Part shown: positions 43,282-52,627 of the stretch, piece after piece
How the letters are laid out: each line of letters begins with the position of its first letter
Position numbering within the stretch: position 1 is the stretch's first letter
Assembly: GCA_002705565.1 (NCBI GenBank)
Contig: PAHJ01000101.1
Coordinates: forward strand, 1-60,686
DNA length: 60,686 nucleotides
Origin: Geminicoccus sp.
GTDB lineage: Bacteria > Pseudomonadota > Alphaproteobacteria > UBA7985
Reading direction: 5' to 3'
Translations under genes and position numbers: made by a program
The notes under the pieces: generated by a model
The model's input: only the letters and a program-made list of their open reading frames with translations
Told to the model about the DNA's origin: nothing
Databases searched by the model: none

Positions 43282-45828
43282 CTAGTAAATCGAGTTGTTT
43301 ATGATGATCGTTTCATTGCTGGGTGGCTGAGGGGCGTAGTTGGATTCACCCCCGTTGCCGTACAGCGGTCCAGAGACCCCACCTGTGCCCTGATTGGTGG
43401 GCTGTTGCTGGATATAAATGGTCGGTAAATCTGTATAAGCAGACGGCTGCTGCTGAGAGGCTGGGACGGCAAAGGGGTTGTTGGGTACCGTGGTTTGAAT
43501 GGTCCGCGAAGAGATCACACGCGGCTGGTCAATTCCATTGCCCTCCGCGCCCAGCCCACTGCCGCTGTTCAGGTAATAGGCCCCGCCATCCATCGCCAAG
43601 ATTGGGTCGATGTCATCAGGAATGAAACGATACAGAGCATCGCTAATAGGACGTAGAATCGGCTGCGGTGGCAAAGCGCCAGAAACCGGCCCCACCGCCT
43701 CTTCGACGATAACGCCCTCAAGGCCGCCAGTGCTCACAACCACCCCGTCTACACCTCCAATGGCAACGGGTGACAGGGCGTCCACACCACTCCCCGCTGA
43801 CACGCCCGTGGTGATGCGGCCTAAATTGGTTTCACTGGATGCCCGTTCGGCAGCGTCGGCAACCAGCGGATCTTCCTGCTCACTGGGACGATCAAGCGGC
43901 AGCGGAGGCAGGCCGGGCCCGATCGCTTCCGACAAAGACCGAGGCGTGCTTTCCCCGTCCGTTGACAGATCGTCGTTCAGATCCGCATCCAACCCGCCTG
44001 CTGCCAGCGCCAGAACCGAAGCCGGAATGTCGCCGCTTCCGTCATTGACAGGTTCGCCAGCGGTCAAAGTCTCAACAGCATCTCGCCGATCAAAGCCAAC
44101 AGCGTTGAATGCAGCCGCGATGATGGGCTCTAACTGATTGTTTCGGTCATCTCCGAGCAGAACCCGTATCACGGGCAAAGTGGTCTGCAAGGCCAGAGAC
44201 TCCAGTGAGCATTGATCCCGAAGACCCAGCGCATCCACCAACGTCAGAGCCACAGGCAGACCCTCCTGGACACCGCTGCGAATGATATTTCTTGTCTCCA
44301 AGGAACGCCGGGTTACGGAGGTGACCATCAACTCCATAAACGCCTGACCAGTCACCGGTTCGCCGGAGGAAACGAATAATTCACGCGCGGGACCGAGTGC
44401 TGTGCGATCAAAGCGATATTTGCCATCGCTGAACACGTCGAAACCCGTTTGCCCCGTCCGGTTTCTCCGGAGAATGATAACGGGTTTAGAGCCGGCGACG
44501 ACATAATCATGCACAGCAAAGGCCAAGGGGCGTTCTTCTTGCGCCCAGTCGCAGCGGGCGTTCAGTGACGGTGAAACCGTCATAATTTCAGGATTACCGC
44601 CCAAAATAGTGGTCCGCGTACGCTCCTCAGACTGCAACACCACCAAACGGCCACCAAAGGCGTTCAACGTCGCCACAGCAGCATCAAAGCTGGCGTCATC
44701 GCCATCGTGGAACAAAACCAACGTGGGTCCGTCAGCGAGCACCTCAAGGCTGTAGATCTGATAGGGCAGATCACCTGCACCGACGAAGGTGCGAAGACAT
44801 GTTCCAACGGGCAGCATGCCCCGGTTTCGGATCAGGTCCTGATCCTTCGCCGAGCTTGGCGCGTGGCAGATGCTGGGCGCCACGAACGATGACACTGTGG
44901 TGTTGTCCAAGGGGTCGCGGACCACTTCTGTCGCGACTTCAGTCGTCGGCTCTGGCGAATTATCGACGATGGTTGTTGTGGTGGTGGTCTGGCTAACCAA
45001 GATGGGTTCCTGACCGAGCGTGCCTGCACGTGCAGCTTCTTTGACCAAATCGACGATTTGGTCGTCGGTCAGCGCCGTGTTTTCGGTTGTCACAGCAACG
45101 GTCGAGGTCGCACGGGAAATGGTGCCGCCTTCACCATTATCGGTCGAAGATAGCGTCGGCGTAGACGCCGCCGATGTTATCGATGGCTCGACCGCTTCGG
45201 CGGGATCCGCTGCACCACCACTGCTCTGTACGGCGTTCGTCAGCGCCTGGTGCGTTCGGGTCGACGCGGGCAACTCGATGGTGTTTTGTGTTGGCGCGAG
45301 CTCGAGGACCGGGGCTGCGGCAGGAGAGGCAAGTTTGAGCGCTTCCAGCGTATCCGAAATGCTTTTTTCTTCTGACTGCTCTGGTGTGGCGGGTGCGGCT
45401 TCGGGGACCGCCTGCGCAGCCGTCACTTCCGCTGCACCTGTCGTGTCGAACATGCGTTCCAGCGCCGCTTCAGTCAGACTGTTCATGGTCTCCGGGGTCA
45501 ACAAGCCATTACTAACCAGCGCATTCTGCACTTGGAACGACTTGAGCGCATCACGGGTCTGGCGGTCATAGCGCCCGTCCACGGCACGCGATCCTGGCAG
45601 CGCACCGACCGTAGCGAGTAGCGCCTGCAGAACACAAATCTGATTAATACCAACAAACGTAGGCAACGCCGCAGCAGCGGCAGCACGATCGTATTCAGAT
45701 GCCAGCGGAACCTGCGCGCACGTCGACGTGACTGCGAGATCAGCGCGCGCTGTACCAGAGAAAGAAACCAGTACGGCTCCCGTCATGACGACGGCAGCTG
45801 ACACCCCGCATTTCATGAGACGCCGCAT
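43282..45828 (-). CDS. Exported peptidoglycan-binding-domain protein
   Basis: An 848-residue exported protein. The start at 45828 gives a Sec-type signal (MRRLMKCGVSAAVVMTGAVL, cleavage near ARA) and has a GGGAGG ribosome binding site; the frame back to 45897 is discarded. A peptidoglycan-binding-1-like region follows (about residues 65-125: DGRYDRQTRDALKSFQVQNAL and LVSNGLLTPETMNSL), then a Thr/Ser/Glu-rich linker, a central unrecognised domain with CHAPSSAKDQDLIRNRGMLP and FVGAGDLPYQIYSLEVL, and a Gly/Asn/Gln-rich tail. Several cysteines in the central domain could form disulphides. The mid-part function is unknown. It diverges from the next exported protein. Confidence 0.75.
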   Translation of the reverse strand: MRRLMKCGVSAAVVMTGAVLVSFSGTARADLAVTSTCAQVPLASEYDRAAAAAALPTFVGINQICVLQALLATVGALPGSRAVDGRYDRQTRDALKSFQVQNALVSNGLLTPETMNSLTEAALERMFDTTGAAEVTAAQAVPEAAPATPEQSEEKSISDTLEALKLASPAAAPVLELAPTQNTIELPASTRTHQALTNAVQSSGGAADPAEAVEPSITSAASTPTLSSTDNGEGGTISRATSTVAVTTENTALTDDQIVDLVKEAARAGTLGQEPILVSQTTTTTTIVDNSPEPTTEVATEVVRDPLDNTTVSSFVAPSICHAPSSAKDQDLIRNRGMLPVGTCLRTFVGAGDLPYQIYSLEVLADGPTLVLFHDGDDASFDAAVATLNAFGGRLVVLQSEERTRTTILGGNPEIMTVSPSLNARCDWAQEERPLAFAVHDYVVAGSKPVIILRRNRTGQTGFDVFSDGKYRFDRTALGPARELFVSSGEPVTGQAFMELMVTSVTRRSLETRNIIRSGVQEGLPVALTLVDALGLRDQCSLESLALQTTLPVIRVLLGDDRNNQLEPIIAAAFNAVGFDRRDAVETLTAGEPVNDGSGDIPASVLALAAGGLDADLNDDLSTDGESTPRSLSEAIGPGLPPLPLDRPSEQEDPLVADAAERASSETNLGRITTGVSAGSGVDALSPVAIGGVDGVVVSTGGLEGVIVEEAVGPVSGALPPQPILRPISDALYRFIPDDIDPILAMDGGAYYLNSGSGLGAEGNGIDQPRVISSRTIQTTVPNNPFAVPASQQQPSAYTDLPTIYIQQQPTNQGTGGVSGPLYGNGGESNYAPQPPSNETIIINNSIY

Positions 45829-46122
45829 ATATCCTCCCAGATCACTGACTAAAACCAACAGTGTTCCATCACATAAATCATTGCACTTTATGAGCAATCA
45901 GCTTTCACAATGCGAGCCGACACTATCGTTTTGCCAATCACGTCTGGCGGAAATGTGGTTTGACTGGCATAAACCGTCGCATAATTGACGCAGATCATGG
46001 CATGAAAGACGCATAGTGCATTTTCGTTTTCATGGCTCGATCATTGATGAACCGCTTCCGATTGTTTCCACGCCCCGTATTTTCGCGCGTGATTTCAGAG
46101 GTTTGATAGGAAATTTAACCCT
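45829..46122. promoter_or_regulatory. Divergent intergenic region between two exported-protein genes
   Basis: This 294-base region separates the leftward peptidoglycan-binding protein gene and the rightward exported protein gene. It shows no coding region and no strong inverted repeat. Promoters for both directions should lie here. Confidence 0.45.
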
Positions 46123-47391
46123 ATGCACCTGTTTCCAGGACTGAAACCGCCGTTCAGGTGGATGATTCTTATAAGTTTTGGAGTCTTTGCACTGTTTTCA
46201 GCGGCAAAAGGGTTCGCGCAGGCCGATTCTCCGATCATGGAACCCATTTCTGAGGCAGAATTTGAACGGATTTTTGGGAGTCATGGCGAAGGTCCATTGC
46301 TCGCCAGCGAGGTTGGTCCGGAGGCCGCAGCAGCGGCCTGGAAACGACGCAAGCTGAGTGCGCCCTTTCAAGACAAAAGCATCGACGTTCTTCCCGAAAT
46401 TCGCCCCCGCGCCCCCCTGAAACAACGAGACGTCCTGCCCAAGGCTTTTAGCACGCGGGCCCTTCCGGCCCTGCCAACCCCGACGCTCGTCTTGGCAGGA
46501 TATGACAATCAACCAGACCTCAGCGAACGGGGCTGTGCCGTTCGAGAGCACGACCAGCATAACCTCGCTTACCGCTGCAATGCCCCAATCGCGCTCAACA
46601 TCCCCGGCGGCGACGCCCCCTCTGCGCGCTTTGTGAAGGAGATGGAAGCAGAAACCGGGTTTGAAGCAGGGTACGATTTTTGGCCCGGTGATAAGGACGC
46701 CGTGACGGGCGACCGCCTGCTCACCTCGCGCGATATCGTCACCGGCATGCGCTTCACGATGCGCTATCTGAACGCCCGAGGATTCACCATCGCCAAGGCC
46801 CCCTGTTCGTCCCGCAAGACGTGGCGCTGGTCCTATGTCTGCATGCACGACGACAAATGGGCCGCTCTGAGCATGCGCGAACGGTGCGAGTTTGTGCTTG
46901 ATGGACTGCTCACGGTTGAAGGTGGCAAAACCCAAAAATGGTTCTTCGCCCCGCTTCCGAGCCCTGATACCGATAAAGGCGCGCTAATCTCCTACGGCCT
47001 GACCACCAATCCAGGCGACCTGCAAGACGCAGCGTCCCTGTGTACCGAGGTTGAGGCTCAGGAAAGGGTCGAGGCAATGACGAAGAAATTGCTCCAGCAA
47101 GCTCCCAAAAAGCTGGGCCTGAAACTAACGTCCTTGGCCAATACCGACGGAGCCAACCTGACACTTGGTGCACAAATCAAGGGGCGCGAAATCATCGTTG
47201 CGCGGCTCACAAGCAAGACGCCGGACGCCCTATCTAGCCAGCTGGAGACACTTTCGGAGATCTGGCGTGGGCTTGGCGGCTCCCAAGTGTGCCAGGAATC
47301 TGATTGCGCCCGGGTCATCACCGTCGCCCTGCCCCCCCTTCCTGATTACCGTCCCGAGGACCATCCAAAGCACTCAGACAGCGACCTCTAG
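46123..47391 (+). CDS. Hypothetical exported protein
   Basis: A 422-residue protein I do not recognise. It has an N-terminal signal-like segment (ILISFGVFALFSAAKGFAQA), so it should be periplasmic or outer-surface. A central region holds four to six cysteines (RGCAVREHDQHNLAYRC, APCSSRKTWRWSYVC, RERCEFVLD), which could form disulphide bonds. The C-terminus ends with CQESDCARVITVALPPLPDY. AGGA lies about 11 bases before the ATG. It diverges from the peptidoglycan-binding-protein gene, so an envelope role is plausible but unproven. Confidence 0.65.
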   Translation: MHLFPGLKPPFRWMILISFGVFALFSAAKGFAQADSPIMEPISEAEFERIFGSHGEGPLLASEVGPEAAAAAWKRRKLSAPFQDKSIDVLPEIRPRAPLKQRDVLPKAFSTRALPALPTPTLVLAGYDNQPDLSERGCAVREHDQHNLAYRCNAPIALNIPGGDAPSARFVKEMEAETGFEAGYDFWPGDKDAVTGDRLLTSRDIVTGMRFTMRYLNARGFTIAKAPCSSRKTWRWSYVCMHDDKWAALSMRERCEFVLDGLLTVEGGKTQKWFFAPLPSPDTDKGALISYGLTTNPGDLQDAASLCTEVEAQERVEAMTKKLLQQAPKKLGLKLTSLANTDGANLTLGAQIKGREIIVARLTSKTPDALSSQLETLSEIWRGLGGSQVCQESDCARVITVALPPLPDYRPEDHPKHSDSDL

Positions 47392-47525
47392 CAGCGATTT
47401 ATCGAAAAGGGAGAGTTTAGCTCTTGACCTGAGGGGGCCCTGTATTGATGTAAGCAATGACGGCGTGCTCGGGCCAAGCCCAGTCCTGTTTCGAGCTTTT
47501 CTTGTTCACCGAAATGGGGGTATCC

Positions 47526-47957
47526 ATGCTGCCTGCGTTTTTGCCCAGTGGTCTGCTTCCCCACGGTGTGCATCATTGCGACGTGGCAGCGTTTGAGACA
47601 GCTTTTGTGTGGTCTGCGCAACGCCGACAGGTTTATTCACAAATGGCCGCGGGGTTAGGCGTTCTATACGACTCTGGATACAGGCTGCTCATTATTGGTG
47701 GAGATTTCATTTCCACCGCAGAGCATCCATCTGAATTCAAGCTGCTTTACGATAGTGATTGCCTACCAATCGAAACCTTGGATGCACGCCTAAGTTATTT
47801 TGACCGCAATTCACGCCTAATTTCGCGGAATCAGTGGGGTGGACATTTTTTTCCGGCCTCGTTTAGAGCAAAAGGGTCCGGAGCGACGTGGCTGCACTAC
47901 TTGTCATCAGACGCACCTGACGGCCAGCGTGGTCTGGTTGCTCTCGGTCTCATGTGA
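47526..47957 (+). CDS. Nucleotidyltransferase-like (DUF6932-type) protein, degenerate
   Basis: A 143-residue protein from the ATG at 47526. Its layout (MLPAFLPSGLLPHGVHHC, then F-E-T-A-F-x-W-S-x-x-R-R, then IIGGDFISTAEHPSEFKLLYD) follows the pattern I associate with the DUF6932 family of small nucleotidyltransferase-like proteins, in which a G-S-F-x-T/D-x-D motif is expected. Here the motif is GGDF and no clear DxD pair remains, so catalytic activity is doubtful. It overlaps or abuts the next gene, the layout expected of a toxin-antitoxin pair; this is a guess. Confidence 0.4.
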   Translation: MLPAFLPSGLLPHGVHHCDVAAFETAFVWSAQRRQVYSQMAAGLGVLYDSGYRLLIIGGDFISTAEHPSEFKLLYDSDCLPIETLDARLSYFDRNSRLISRNQWGGHFFPASFRAKGSGATWLHYLSSDAPDGQRGLVALGLM

Positions 47958-47992
47958 TCCCCTGCAATTCGCAGGCAGTGAAGGGGAAAAGG

Positions 47993-48250
47993 ATGATCTA
48001 TCCTGTGGAACAACTCCCGCGGTTGGTCGAACAGATAACAACACTGGAAAACGGGCTGACGTCTTTCAGGCAGCAGAATAGTCCCATCGATCCGAATTAT
48101 CAGAAGGAGAGCGAGGCCTTGATCGCTGAGATCGTCCGCCTCGAAGACCTTCTGTGCGATTGCGTAGAATCCCATGGCGGCCCGACCTCTGAGGTCTGGT
48201 CCAAGGACATTCGTGCCATTTACGCTCGCCGAACAGGGTGGCAGGGCTAG
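47993..48250 (+). CDS. Small helical protein, partner of the upstream gene
   Basis: An 85-residue protein starting at the ATG at 47993, which has an AAGGGGAAAAGG ribosome binding site; a GTG at 47954 would add 13 residues and give a 4-base overlap with the upstream stop. It is rich in Glu, Leu, Ile and Arg with a probable coiled-coil or helical hairpin (VEQITTLENGLTSF, SEALIAEIVRLEDLLCDCV). I do not recognise a family. It is 35 bases after the upstream gene on the same strand. Confidence 0.5.
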   Translation: MIYPVEQLPRLVEQITTLENGLTSFRQQNSPIDPNYQKESEALIAEIVRLEDLLCDCVESHGGPTSEVWSKDIRAIYARRTGWQG

Positions 48251-48324
48251 GTTACCCTGGGAGCCCTTCGGAACCCAGGCATTTGCCATCACCCCATTCA
48301 AAGGGCACGTCGCGCAACCGTTCC

Positions 48325-49101
48325 TTAGCGCGTTAGCCGATCCACCGCCGCCCAGAGCGTCACGGCGGCGCTGGCCAGCCCTAAAATCGCCGGTCCTTCG
48401 TCCAGCGCAGCATCCCAAGATCCACCGATCCACTGCCGATTGCTTGCCTGTCGACTGGCCTTGCGCAGCTCGAAAGCATCACCTTCAAAACCGCGCCCCA
48501 GAATCAGGAATTTTGGCGGGCGATCTACGTCGTCGAAATCGCCGGCGACGAGGATATGTGAGACCTCGGCGCTGTCGCGGTCAATGAACTTGGCGACGCT
48601 CCGCCGTATTTTGGTCAGGGATGCGCGCTCGGGGCAATCCGCCAGGTTGGGGCTGCCGTCCTGACACGGCCAAACCGGTCCCATGGTCTCAGACCGCTGG
48701 CGGGACAGCGCGTTTGACGCCAGATCAGAACTGGTCGCAACGCCGACGTTGGTTGCCAGAACTTTTTGCAGCAAATTGACCGGCATGAAGGTGTAGCAAT
48801 CGCCGAGCTGCTTGAAGCAAACCTCCGAGCCCTGATAGTTGGTGAAAAACTCAAGTTTCTCCACCTCGCCCGACTTGCGCTTGAAGAAGACGTGTTCGTC
48901 ACGGAAGTAGGCGAGGATGGGCGGATCAATCCCTTGAGCCAAGCCGCCAAAGCCAGCAACCGACCACGTCCGCATTTCCACTCGGTCTACCTGCGTGCTC
49001 GAAAGCCCGCGATTGTGCTGGTTCGATGACCGGTCAGGTTTACTGCACGCGGTTAAGCCACCAAACACGACTGTCAGCATCATAAAAAGGCCCATACGCA
49101 T
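48325..49101 (-). CDS. Predicted lipoprotein, unknown function
   Basis: A 258-residue lipoprotein: the lipobox LTAC is at 16-19, so the mature protein starts at Cys19. Two more cysteine clusters follow (VCFKQLGDCYTF, PVWPCQDG). The C-terminus carries a hydrophobic segment (GPAILGLASAAVTLWAAV), unusual for a lipoprotein, which suggests a second membrane contact. A GGGAGA ribosome binding site precedes the ATG. I do not recognise the family. Confidence 0.7.
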   Translation of the reverse strand: MRMGLFMMLTVVFGGLTACSKPDRSSNQHNRGLSSTQVDRVEMRTWSVAGFGGLAQGIDPPILAYFRDEHVFFKRKSGEVEKLEFFTNYQGSEVCFKQLGDCYTFMPVNLLQKVLATNVGVATSSDLASNALSRQRSETMGPVWPCQDGSPNLADCPERASLTKIRRSVAKFIDRDSAEVSHILVAGDFDDVDRPPKFLILGRGFEGDAFELRKASRQASNRQWIGGSWDAALDEGPAILGLASAAVTLWAAVDRLTR

Positions 49102-49408
49102 GTTCTGCTCTCCCTTGTTTTCGCATAATGCTCAATCATGGGAGAGTTTTAACGCGTGTGCAGCGGGTGAATCCACGGCCTTAGCGCGGCGAGCTTGTGA
49201 TTCCTTGGGGTAACTTTTTGACGGCCCAGGTCCACGGGCTCATGAATCTTATCAATTTGCGCGGATTTGGAAGGTTCAAAATGGCAAGTTTTCGAGCTCC
49301 AGCGATACGGAGCATCGGACAAGCGGGTTATCACATGCCGTTGCGGCCCGCCGGAACCTGCCTCGGTGCGCGCAAGCATGCTGATCGCGATGTTGAGGAG
49401 GCTGCGGC
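49102..49408. other. Intergenic region, no convincing gene
   Basis: This 307-base stretch lies between the lipoprotein gene and the DapC-like aminotransferase. Short frames on both strands (up to 76 residues) have no recognisable domain and no convincing ribosome binding site. No tRNA cloverleaf or hairpin was seen. It probably carries the lipoprotein promoter. Confidence 0.4.
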
Positions 49409-50644
49409 CTAAGGTCGATTGTCACTGGCGAGGATGTCCCGCGAGCGCAAAAGGGCCTCTCTGGTGGTTTCTTCAGGATAGATCAAGGCAAAGCGAACGA
49501 ACCCCTGCCCCGGCAGCGAACCATCCGGCATAGCGCGTGAGAGAATGGAACCAGGTAGCGTACGAACGGCCTGTTCCTGCCAAAGCCGACGCGCAACGGC
49601 GTCACCATCACCGCTGGAAACCGGCTGCCACAGGACAAAACCAGCTTCGGGCGCGCGAAACCCGGGTAGCTCGCCGAAGATGTCGTGCGCGATTTGATTG
49701 ATGGCCGCGTAGCGAGCTCGAAACTTCTCAACATGCGTTTCGTCGCGCCAAAGCCGGATTGAGGCCTCTTGCAGAGCGACGGGCGTTTGCGCACCGCCAT
49801 AGGCGCGCAGGTAGTAAAGATCTTCCAGCCGGTCTGCATCGCCTGCGATAAACCCCGACCGAAGACCCGGCAGGCCAGAGCGCTTGGACAGCGAATTGAC
49901 CACCCAAACATTGTCAAGCGATCCGCCCATATCCCGACAAATGTCCATGGCCCCCAGGGGTTTAGTGTCAAAATACAGCTCGCTGTAACACTCATCGGAG
50001 AGGAAGGTAAAATCGTGCTCCCGCGCCCGCAGAATTGCGGCTTTCATGAACGCTGCGGACAGCAGCGTACCGGTGGGATTGCCCGGATTGGTAGCAATGA
50101 CCAGCGCCACGCGCTCCCAGTCATCCTCAGGAACCACCGATAGATCCGGCGCAAAATCGGTTGCAGCCGTGCAAGGGGCATAGATGACCTCGGCCCCGGA
50201 GGTTAGCGCTGCGCCGATGTAGACGTGATAGAGCGGATTGGGCAGCACCACGATCGGCCGCAGGTGCCCCCGGCCTGCGCGCTCCAGACGGTCTTCCTTG
50301 CGCAAAACAGCCGTCAGGATGCACGAAAAGAGTCCTTCCTTGGTGCCAAATACCGGGTGAACCTGCGCGTCGGTATCGAGCATCCCATCAGGCAGGCTGT
50401 ACCGCCACCGCAGCCAGTCCGCCATCGCCTCTCGCAAGGCTGGACCAGTATTCACAGGGGGATACTTGCCCCAGCTCGTGGGATCAGCAGCGGCTAGGGC
50501 CTCTGTCACCGTTTCGTAGGCCCCAAATTTTGGCTCCCCCACGGATAAATTCAGCTGTTCCAAGGGGCTTTGGCACTCACCCAACACCCCGGCGACCTTT
50601 CGATACGTGTAGTCGCGCAGCTGCTCTAGTCGTGTTCGGGTCAT
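49409..50644 (-). CDS. Class I/II aminotransferase (succinyldiaminopimelate aminotransferase-like)
   Basis: A 411-residue fold-type-I PLP enzyme. The PLP lysine is in VVNSLSKRSGLPGLRSGF. The segments LNLSVGEPKFGAYE, KYPPVNTGPALREAM, NPGNPTGTLL and the C-terminal FVRFALIYPEE match the DapC group, which transaminates N-succinyl-2-amino-6-ketopimelate in lysine/diaminopimelate synthesis. It overlaps the aminopeptidase gene by 4 bases. DapD or DapE, which often sit with DapC, are not in this window, so a different keto-acid substrate is possible. Confidence 0.8.
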   Translation of the reverse strand: MTRTRLEQLRDYTYRKVAGVLGECQSPLEQLNLSVGEPKFGAYETVTEALAAADPTSWGKYPPVNTGPALREAMADWLRWRYSLPDGMLDTDAQVHPVFGTKEGLFSCILTAVLRKEDRLERAGRGHLRPIVVLPNPLYHVYIGAALTSGAEVIYAPCTAATDFAPDLSVVPEDDWERVALVIATNPGNPTGTLLSAAFMKAAILRAREHDFTFLSDECYSELYFDTKPLGAMDICRDMGGSLDNVWVVNSLSKRSGLPGLRSGFIAGDADRLEDLYYLRAYGGAQTPVALQEASIRLWRDETHVEKFRARYAAINQIAHDIFGELPGFRAPEAGFVLWQPVSSGDGDAVARRLWQEQAVRTLPGSILSRAMPDGSLPGQGFVRFALIYPEETTREALLRSRDILASDNRP

Positions 50645-52413
50645 GCGAGCGTTCTCGTCGTTTGTTGGAGATAGGCGAGGTCTTCGCCGTCCAGGTCCGG
50701 ACCGACTTCAGCCAGTACCCGGGCGTGGTAAGCGTCTATCTGAGCAATTTCAACATCTGAGAGCATGGAAACCTCAATCAGGGTCTGATCGTAGGGGACA
50801 AGAGTCAGGGTTTCAAAGGCCATAAAACCATCCTCCCGCTCGATCACCAGTTCGACGTTTTCAATCCGAACTCCACTTTCGCCTTCGCGGTAAATGCCCG
50901 GTTCGTTGGTCACGATCATTCCCACGACCAAAGGCGCGTCGTCCTGACGCTTGGATATCCGCTGTGGTCCCTCATGAACGCCTAAATAAGCGCCGATGCC
51001 GTGGCCGGTGCCATGATCAAAATCAATGCCTTCCGCCCACATATACTGCCGCGCCAAAACATCGAGCTGACTGCCGCGCGTGCCTTTGGGGAACACCGCA
51101 CGTTCAAGCGCCAAGTGGCCTTGCAGCGTCAAGGTATAGTCCCGGCGCTGGCGAGCGGTTGCCTCGCCACCCACCGCCCAGACGCGGGTGATATCTGTGG
51201 TCCCGTTGAGATACTGGCCGCCACTGTCCACAAGCAGCATGCCCCCAGGCGCCAGCGCGGCATTGGTGTCTTCGTTGGCTGAATAATGCCCCATCGCCGC
51301 GTTGCCGCGATACCCGGCAATGGTTCCAAAACTTGCACCGTTCATCCGCACCGCATCGGGGTTTTCCTCGCGAAGAGCAAGGATCTTATCAATGACGGAG
51401 AGTTCACTTTCTTGTTTGATATCAGAATGTTGGCTCAACCACCGGGCAAATCGTATCACTGCCCTGGCATCACGCCGTTGAGCATCCCTTGCGCCCTGCT
51501 GTTCCACCAGATTCTTGATTGCTCGGGGCAAAATAATAGGATCAACATTGGCCCGTACTTCGATACCCACTCCTTCGAGCGCATGGGCGATTGCGGCATT
51601 ACAGGTGCCAAAATCCAGCCCCACAGGTCCGCTCATTGCTGCGAGCCGACCTAGCATCTCGTCAGGGTGATAGACGGCAACTCGGTTATCCAACGTTCGG
51701 TGCATGGCCTCGGATACGCGTTCAGGCGCGATGTACCAATCAACAGCACCATCGGCGTGAAGGGTGGCAAACGAGCGGGCAACCGGTAACCCGGCGATGT
51801 CGTCAGCCCGTGTGTTGAGCAACCAGGCGATCGACTCAGACTGATTGAGCACCTGTGCTTTCAGCCCGTTTGTGGTCAGCGCCGCCGCTAGGTCCGCCCT
51901 CTTGCTAGCACTGCTTTTTCCGGCAAACTCCACGGCATGTGGCACGGCCGTGGTCGCCGGAGGAAGGGGTTGGTTGGTCCAGGTCGCGTCAACCGGATTG
52001 ACCGAGACGGGTTTGAGCTTGGCGCCCATGGACTTAAGCGCCGATGTCCAGCCTTCGACGCTGCGGATGGTCTGCATGGCGGGGTCAAAGCCGACCACAT
52101 CACCGGCGTGTAAATAGTCGCTCACGCAGGTTGTTGGCGCATCGGTGTTCGAGTTTCGGATGGTCCACTCACGCTCATCAACCTCGGTCTTGATCGCAAT
52201 CAAATACCTGGCATCGGTCCATATAATCGCCTGATCGAGGGTCACAACGATGAAGCCCGCGGAGCCTTTGAACCCACTCAACGCCGTAATACGGCGCTCG
52301 GAGCTGGGCGAATACTCACCCATATGGGCATCGTCCATGGGAACCAAGAAGGCGTTGAGCCCTTGGCGGCGGAGTTCTTTGCGAAAGTCTGCGAGAGAGA
52401 TAGCTGTCTTCAT
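50641..52413 (-). CDS. Xaa-Pro aminopeptidase (M24B, aminopeptidase P family)
   Basis: A 590-residue M24-family metallopeptidase of the larger aminopeptidase-P type, with two N-terminal creatinase-like domains before the catalytic pita-bread domain. Metal ligands are seen as Asp in LLVDSGGQYLNGTTDIT, His in DHGTGHGIGAYLGVHEGP and Glu in NEPGIYREGESGVRIENVE. It removes N-terminal residues before proline. The gene is followed by the aminotransferase with a 4-base overlap, so the two are probably cotranscribed, although no functional link is evident. Confidence 0.9.
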   Translation of the reverse strand: MKTAISLADFRKELRRQGLNAFLVPMDDAHMGEYSPSSERRITALSGFKGSAGFIVVTLDQAIIWTDARYLIAIKTEVDEREWTIRNSNTDAPTTCVSDYLHAGDVVGFDPAMQTIRSVEGWTSALKSMGAKLKPVSVNPVDATWTNQPLPPATTAVPHAVEFAGKSSASKRADLAAALTTNGLKAQVLNQSESIAWLLNTRADDIAGLPVARSFATLHADGAVDWYIAPERVSEAMHRTLDNRVAVYHPDEMLGRLAAMSGPVGLDFGTCNAAIAHALEGVGIEVRANVDPIILPRAIKNLVEQQGARDAQRRDARAVIRFARWLSQHSDIKQESELSVIDKILALREENPDAVRMNGASFGTIAGYRGNAAMGHYSANEDTNAALAPGGMLLVDSGGQYLNGTTDITRVWAVGGEATARQRRDYTLTLQGHLALERAVFPKGTRGSQLDVLARQYMWAEGIDFDHGTGHGIGAYLGVHEGPQRISKRQDDAPLVVGMIVTNEPGIYREGESGVRIENVELVIEREDGFMAFETLTLVPYDQTLIEVSMLSDVEIAQIDAYHARVLAEVGPDLDGEDLAYLQQTTRTLA

Positions 52414-52573
52414 GAGGCGAGGTTAAACAAGACTGAGCCACAGGGGAAGACGTTCTAACGTGCACCGCACCCGATCAATCTGCCCGACTGGTTGGCCCCT
52501 TGCCGTGTTGCTCTTGGCCCCCTGTTGAGGTCTCTCTTTCTACCTGCACGAAGCGGGGCAACCGAGCGGCCAC

Positions 52574-52605
52574 AAAAAAGGGCGCACGGACCAGCCGCGC
52601 GCCCT
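52574..52605 (-). terminator. Rho-independent terminator after the acyl-CoA ligase gene
   Basis: On the minus strand a GC-rich stem (AGGGCGCGCGG / CCGTGCGCCCT, one mismatch) with a five-base loop is followed by TTTTTT. It begins about 23 bases after the ligase stop. Confidence 0.85.
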
Positions 52606-52627
52606 GCTATATTTCGAAAACCCTAGT

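Noticed and set aside
49149-49533. Small frames in the gap between lipoprotein and aminotransferase genes
   Set aside because: Several overlapping frames on both strands, none with a ribosome binding site or recognisable domain.
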